Assembly: GCA_910592205.1 (NCBI GenBank)
Contig: CAJVPJ010001226.1
Span: 1 to 11,278 of the forward strand
Direction: 5' to 3'
Origin: Paraglomus occultum
Taxonomy: Eukaryota > Glomeromycota > Glomeromycetes > Paraglomerales > Paraglomeraceae
DNA length: 11,278 nucleotides
The notes below the pieces were generated by a model that saw nothing but the letters and a program-made list of their open reading frames with translations, was not told the origin of the DNA and made no database searches. The position numbers and the translations under genes were made by a program. This document shows, piece by piece, positions 8,074-11,278 of this stretch (within the stretch, counting starts at the first letter, position 1; each line of letters begins with the position of its first letter).

Positions 8074-8426
8074 ACATGAGTCGTAGAGCGATTTGGGAAG
8101 GAATGGTGAGTGCATGTGTTCTTATTAATACATAGAAGCAAAGTGTATTTGTATTTATCTTTTCATGGAAATAAATGCTATCGAAAGTGATTTAGTTGAC
8201 CGAGAAATTGTCGACCTTCAGCAGGACGGAATTGTAGCCTATGAAGATCCCAAGTCTTTGCTTTATTTCCGCTCATCAAACGGCTAAATGGATATATAAC
8301 TAATAATAACCGAACTTATTTAAAAATTCTTTTTCTGAAAGAGAATCGGAAGAAAGAAAAAGAAACAAACAATTGTTCTAGAAGCATGTAACATGTATAT
8401 GTCTTTAAGAACTGGTCGATGACCGT
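8074..8426. other. Intergenic region between phosphodiesterase and PUB gene (convergent)
   Basis: The 3' ends of the two genes face each other. AATAAA at 8170-8175 could end the phosphodiesterase transcript. TTTATT at 8262-8267 is AATAAA on the reverse strand and could serve the PUB gene. It also holds the small frame at 8165-8287. Confidence 0.45.
8165..8287 (+). CDS. Possible 40-residue ORF or stray exon
   Basis: An ATG-to-TAA frame of 40 residues, acidic, with coding-like codon choice (it contains DREIVDLQQDGIVAYEDP). I do not recognise it. An ATG at 8076 just after the phosphodiesterase stop, followed by ten codons and a gtgagt donor at 8106, would make a tempting first exon, but no acceptor joins it to this frame in phase. 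It overlaps the candidate AATAAA for the phosphodiesterase. It could be a microprotein, a fragment of a lost gene, or chance. Confidence 0.22.
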   Translation: MEINAIESDLVDREIVDLQQDGIVAYEDPKSLLYFRSSNG

Positions 8427-9146
8427 TCAGGTGTGCCTTGGCTCGTCATATGCTGCTGGATCATCATTATCAAAATCATTGTCATCCTCGTCATTATTAT
8501 CATCATCGCAATCATCGTCATGACTGGTCCCAAGGCGATAAACATTACGATAAGGCTTTCCTCGTAGATCTCCCGTATCCTTCATAGGAACAAGTCCTTC
8601 CATTTCTGATCTTTCTTGCTCTTCTCGTAATTTATCTTCCTCCTTTTTCCGCTCTTGACTCTGTCTTGCAAGCATGCTTTTCCTTCTCCTATTATTCCAA
8701 TCTTCTTCTATATCTTGCCGAACCCGCTTTTCATATAATTGAGCTTCAATTTTCTCTCGCATCATCATTCTATCTGCCGTTTCTCTTCTCGTTTCGGCCC
8801 TTTGAACGAACTCGTTTAATAAGGTCTGCGCAATCTTCAGCTTGGTTGTATCCATTCGGTCATTATCGAGAGTGAAAGACTCTTTGAACGAGACAACCTT
8901 TTTTCTAAATCCTAGCGCCAAAAGAAAATCCAGTCCACCGTCGACTTCACGGATGTCCCTTCTTATCCTGGCATTGTCTGAAGGCAATGAACGATATTTC
9001 GGAACGTCCGGGTTCGTCAGAATGTTTTCAACTACTTTTTGGAGAATTTTTACGCAATTGGCCGCTACGGTTGGATCTTTGTTGTGACTTATTTTCTTTA
9101 GAAGAATATCGTGTAATTTTTTGTGAATTACGTCTTCTGATGTCAT
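8427..9146 (-). CDS. PUB-domain protein with charged helix and acidic tail
   Basis: One intronless frame of 239 residues. Residues about 26-90 form a PUB (PUG) domain. The signature N-P-D-V-P-K-Y-R-x-L-x-x-x-N followed by R-R-D-I-R-E-V-x-G-G-L-D-F-L-L-A-L-G-F is canonical. PUB domains (in PNGase, UBXN6 and HOIP) bind the C-terminal tail of the AAA ATPase p97/VCP (Cdc48), so this is probably a p97 cofactor or adaptor in ubiquitin-dependent protein handling; that role is inferred from the family. No UBX, transglutaminase or RING sequence follows. Instead residues about 100-187 form a long, highly charged helix rich in Arg, Lys and Glu, probably a coiled coil. Residues 209-229 are almost entirely Asp and Asn, encoded by a GAT/GAC/AAT-type triplet tract. 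The ATG at 9146-9144 has an upstream out-of-frame ATG at 9162 (see findings). Confidence 0.88.
   Translation of the reverse strand: MTSEDVIHKKLHDILLKKISHNKDPTVAANCVKILQKVVENILTNPDVPKYRSLPSDNARIRRDIREVDGGLDFLLALGFRKKVVSFKESFTLDNDRMDTTKLKIAQTLLNEFVQRAETRRETADRMMMREKIEAQLYEKRVRQDIEEDWNNRRRKSMLARQSQERKKEEDKLREEQERSEMEGLVPMKDTGDLRGKPYRNVYRLGTSHDDDCDDDNNDEDDNDFDNDDPAAYDEPRHT
8460..8521 (-). repeat. Imperfect triplet tract coding the Asp/Asn tail
   Basis: On the + strand this is a run of ATC, ATT and GTC triplets with few interruptions. On the coding strand it gives GAT, GAC and AAT, so nearly every residue is Asp or Asn. The imperfect repeat suggests growth by replication slippage, and the length may vary between strains. 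Confidence 0.6.
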
Positions 9147-9162
9147 GACAAGAGATGGTCAT
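9117..9162 (-). promoter_or_regulatory. Upstream out-of-frame ATG overlapping the PUB start
   Basis: An ATG at 9162-9160 in the context gcc-ATG-A, 16 bases before the PUB ATG, opens a 45-codon frame that runs into the PUB coding region. If the transcript includes it, it would compete with the main start, which has a weaker context. If transcription starts between the two, it is irrelevant. Confidence 0.35.
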
Positions 9163-9958
9163 GGCGGAAATGTTGATTCACATTGTTTATCATGTTTGAT
9201 CATTGTGTCACGTACGAGTGCAAGTAAGCATATTTGAAGCCCTAAAAATTGGTAGATCGAATTAGCATGGAATGCTCTATGACAAGCGCGCACCGGTGTT
9301 TTGTTGACTACAGAAGGACCAGTTTATAATATGTTTGCGCGGTGGTCATTGTCTTGTTGAATTCGCTATTTTCAATATCCGGAAGAGGTCTCCGAGTATG
9401 TCTACAGCAGGTAGTATTAATTGGTTATTCTTATGCAAATCCCTCCTCCAAGCAAAAAGCGTTGTTTGACGCAGAGAGTTAGGCTAGGAATAATTGTTTT
9501 AGATTTTAATGTCATCACAATAACTTTACGTTTATGAATTTCACATACCCTTTTCCATAGCTTGGCGACTAGATCTTGTCCGAATAAGTTTGATATCCAA
9601 GACTTAAACCCCCCCAAGTATTATAGCTAATTGTTTAGTTTAAGTTTATTCTTTAGAATGTGATAAGTTATTTGGGAGGTAAAATTGCCAGGTATCATTT
9701 CTAACTGATGTTTTTTGAAACAAATTAATGAGTACACGTAGATTGCGCAATATATGTCTATTACTATGCAAACAATTTTATCCGAACGTTTGGTATATCA
9801 GAAATTGCCAAACACTTTGATGGAATGCTGACCACTGATATGTGACTAATATAGGAAATTAATTTAGGAACGAAATCCAAATCAATTTTGGAAAGTATAG
9901 GCAATGATAGTATGATTTTAGGAAGAGCAAATAAAATTTTAGTAATTATATGCGGCAC

Positions 9959-9965
9959 TTGCTAC
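9959..9965 (+). repeat. Left copy of 7-bp direct repeat (TTGCTAC)
   Basis: Identical to 10364-10370; candidate target-site duplication of the element between them. Confidence 0.45.
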
Positions 9966-10363
9966 TGTACTTTTTTTTTTTTTGCACTAAAAAGTTACCC
10001 AAGTGTATATTAATATACAGAAATAAGCATTGTATTTTGTATTTATTAGGCATGAATAATAGTTAGTCAGTTTCTTTTGATTTATGGTTGCATTAAATAG
10101 CCTAATTATGTCTTTATTGTTATCCAGATACTATTAGATGTAAAAATACTTGTTATGGATGTTCCTCAACAAAATGCAGTTTTAATTTATTATTACATCT
10201 ATTCCATAATAATAAACAAAAAAACGTGCCCATTATTTTGCCCTATTTTTATAATTTCATCTTTAACTATTGCTATGTAGGTGTTCATTTACACTAGTAC
10301 TATTTCGACGCCGTCACCTCTGGTCTGTTAACCAAAGATGGAGCCATTCCAAAAAAAAAAAAA
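9966..10363 (+). mobile_element. Insertion-like element with A13 tail and 7-bp flanking direct repeat
   Basis: TTGCTAC occurs at 9959-9965 and again at 10364-10370. The second copy directly follows a run of 13 A (10351-10363). Five bases after the first copy is a run of 13 T (9971-9983). The 398 bp between the copies is AT-rich, has no long frame, and contains a 16-bp palindrome. The structure (target-site duplication, body, poly(A) tail, second duplication) is what a retroposed short element such as a SINE or processed RNA copy leaves. I see no tRNA-like A or B box. The T13 start is unusual for a retroposon and also gives the element homopolymer termini in inverted orientation. Confidence 0.4.
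10004..10019. repeat. 16-bp perfect palindrome
   Basis: TGTATATTAATATACA is its own reverse complement. It lies inside the insertion-like element, near its left end. It is AT-rich, so chance is more likely than for mixed sequence. Confidence 0.6.
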
Positions 10364-10370
10364 TTGCTAC
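10364..10370 (+). repeat. Right copy of 7-bp direct repeat (TTGCTAC)
   Basis: Starts on the base after the A13 run, as expected for a target-site duplication after a poly(A) tail. Confidence 0.45.
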
Positions 10371-10400
10371 GCTTGCTCAAGACTTCGTTGGCATTTATAG

Positions 10401-10418
10401 AATAAATAAATAAATAAA
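10401..10418. repeat. (AATA)n microsatellite
   Basis: About four and a half uninterrupted copies of a 4-base unit, 30 bases after the right flank of the insertion-like element. Confidence 0.8.
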
Positions 10419-10864
10419 ACAATAACGAAACACAAAGCACAATCTAAAACTGCAATTAATCGAATTTATTCCCCGGCTAAACAATTTTGGTCAATTCGAA
10501 CACACGTAACTATACAAGTGTTGGTAAATTACATAGGCTGGCTACCAACCACATTTCAGCATAATTCCAAAAACGAGAGAGAATGATACTTAGTCCAAGT
10601 CATATATTACTAGCAGAAGGAAAATTAGACATCAGCAGTTGAATATTATCAGCCCCTTCACCGTAACTGTCGAAGAGCTGATGTCCAAGTTGAGCATATT
10701 CCATGTTATTTGTTACCTTTTTTTGTCCTCGCGTTTGTTACCTAAATTAAATGCCAACCCAAAATTGGAAGGTGAAAAAAATTGTATACAAACACAGATT
10801 GCGGCTTTAAAAATTGACAGCTTTAATTTTGTAGAGAATCTTTGTTATTCACAATACTACCGCC

Positions 10865-11278
10865 ATGTCGTCTGTTAAGGGTATTCAAAACGAAGCAATC
10901 GACGAGTTGATTAAATCCTCCTACGTAAATCAATATAATGAACTTAAGTGGATTCCTTGCTCGCAAGTCATCGAAATAAAGTCAAGTAAAATCGACGACA
11001 TCTACTACGCTATTCGCAAGAAAACATATGATGGTAGAGTTAAGGAAAAGACGATAATGATGCTATTACTTGGAAGTGTCAAAGGTTGTACAGCAACCTT
11101 TGTGAGTGAGTTTGCTAGAATATACTCTCTTCCAACATACAAGTATGTCAATGACGTTAATCAGTTTAGACGATATTTTCCATGGCTTGCATTTCGCAAT
11201 GAACTCATAAAAGGATTTACCGAGTATAATGATGATTATTACATGGTTGCTGAGAGACGCTTTTACGATTGTTATTCT
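10865..11278 (+). CDS. Kinase-like protein, probable pseudokinase, 5' part only
   Basis: The frame opens at an ATG in good context (accgccATG) and stays open for 138 codons to the window edge. Near residues 14-35 it has E-L-I-K-S-S-Y followed by L-K-W-I-P-C-S-Q. This resembles the segment that precedes the kinase domain in the tyrosine-kinase-like proteins greatly expanded in Glomeromycotina, which usually read L-x-W-I-P-Y-x-x-F. The next part aligns loosely with the kinase N-lobe: I-Y-Y-A-I for the strand after the glycine loop, T-I-M-M-L for V-A-L-K, F-V-S-E-F for the helix-C segment, and Y-Y-M-V-A-E for the hinge region. The glycine loop is replaced by S-S-K-I-D-D and the beta-3 lysine position is not a lysine, so ATP-dependent catalysis looks lost. 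The C-lobe is outside the window. The kinase relationship rests on motif resemblance only and could be wrong. Confidence 0.7.
   Translation, partial: MSSVKGIQNEAIDELIKSSYVNQYNELKWIPCSQVIEIKSSKIDDIYYAIRKKTYDGRVKEKTIMMLLLGSVKGCTATFVSEFARIYSLPTYKYVNDVNQFRRYFPWLAFRNELIKGFTEYNDDYYMVAERRFYDCYS

Larger units (their letters stand above)
9147..10864. other. Long AT-rich gene-poor region
   Basis: About 1.7 kb without a gene I can support. Short reverse frames at 9417-9617 and 9764-9958 have no ATG start or no family and are disregarded. A stretch near 9775-9957 reads on the + strand as a protein-like frame broken by two stops, possibly a decayed gene. The region contains a poly(A)-ended insertion-like element (9966-10363), a (AATA)n microsatellite (10401-10418), and presumably the promoter of the gene at 10865. 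Confidence 0.5.

Noticed and set aside
8076-8105. Ten-codon ATG exon with a gtgagt donor after the phosphodiesterase stop
   Set aside because: No acceptor downstream joins it in phase to the small frame at 8165-8287.
9417-9617. Reverse-strand frame of about 66 codons with a gtatgt donor inside
   Set aside because: It starts at TTG with a stop just upstream and no usable acceptor or ATG; no family recognised.
9764-9958. Reverse-strand frame of 64 codons
   Set aside because: Low-complexity Ile/Leu/Ser composition typical of AT-rich noise; the opposite strand looks more protein-like.
10136-10201. Inverted TAGATGTAA and TTACATCTA, 9-bp arms about 49 bases apart
   Set aside because: In AT-rich sequence a pair this short and distant is expected by chance; no flanking support.
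10639-10878. Forward frame of 79 codons overlapping the kinase-like start
   Set aside because: Begins at TTG, out of frame with the gene at 10865, with no recognisable content.

Overview
The window is nuclear DNA of an intron-rich, AT-rich eukaryote, most likely a fungus. Coding regions are compact and cut by short introns, mostly 70-126 bp with a 175-bp outlier. The last, partial gene resembles the divergent kinase-like families expanded in Mucoromycota, especially arbuscular mycorrhizal fungi (Glomeromycotina). That placement is an inference from gene style; nothing in the window proves it. There are no bacterial features, CRISPR arrays, rRNA or tRNA genes that I can see.

Layout, left to right. 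349-1311 (+) is an intronless, unrecognised multi-pass membrane protein with a C-terminal coiled coil. A weak reverse reading frame (1521-1745) lies head to head with a four-exon SRA1-domain gene (1813-2537, +). 2712 to about 3576 (-) holds an unrecognised multi-intron gene whose 3' exons are fairly clear and whose 5' part is uncertain. It is followed closely and divergently by a four-exon SelT/SelW/SelH (Rdx) family thioredoxin-fold gene (3606-4270, +). 4448-5770 (-) is a complete seven-exon SNF8/VPS22 gene (ESCRT-II subunit), convergent with the Rdx gene and containing a probable GC-AG intron. 6277-6533 (+) is a possible short two-exon gene. 6977-8073 (+) is a three-exon glycerophosphodiester phosphodiesterase with a signal peptide, close to the Pgc1-type phosphatidylglycerol phospholipase C group. 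8427-9146 (-) is an intronless PUB-domain protein with a charged helix and an acidic tail. 9147-10864 is a long AT-rich gene-poor stretch. It contains a 398-bp poly(A)-ended insertion-like element flanked by a 7-bp direct repeat. 10865 to the window edge (+) is the start of a kinase-like protein that appears to have lost the catalytic glycine loop and lysine.

The recognised genes are mainly housekeeping: endosomal sorting (SNF8), p97/VCP-linked proteostasis (PUB), redox (Rdx), lipid turnover (GDPD) and an SRA1 fold. They are not a co-functional cluster; the arrangement is that of ordinary eukaryotic neighbours. I see no convincing new multi-gene system. The points most worth following up are the poly(A) insertion element, the kinase-like pseudoenzyme, the GC-AG intron, and the two unrecognised genes (349-1311 and the reverse-strand gene at 2712-3576). 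Exon boundaries were set by hand from splice-site sequence, reading phase and remembered family alignments, without any search.
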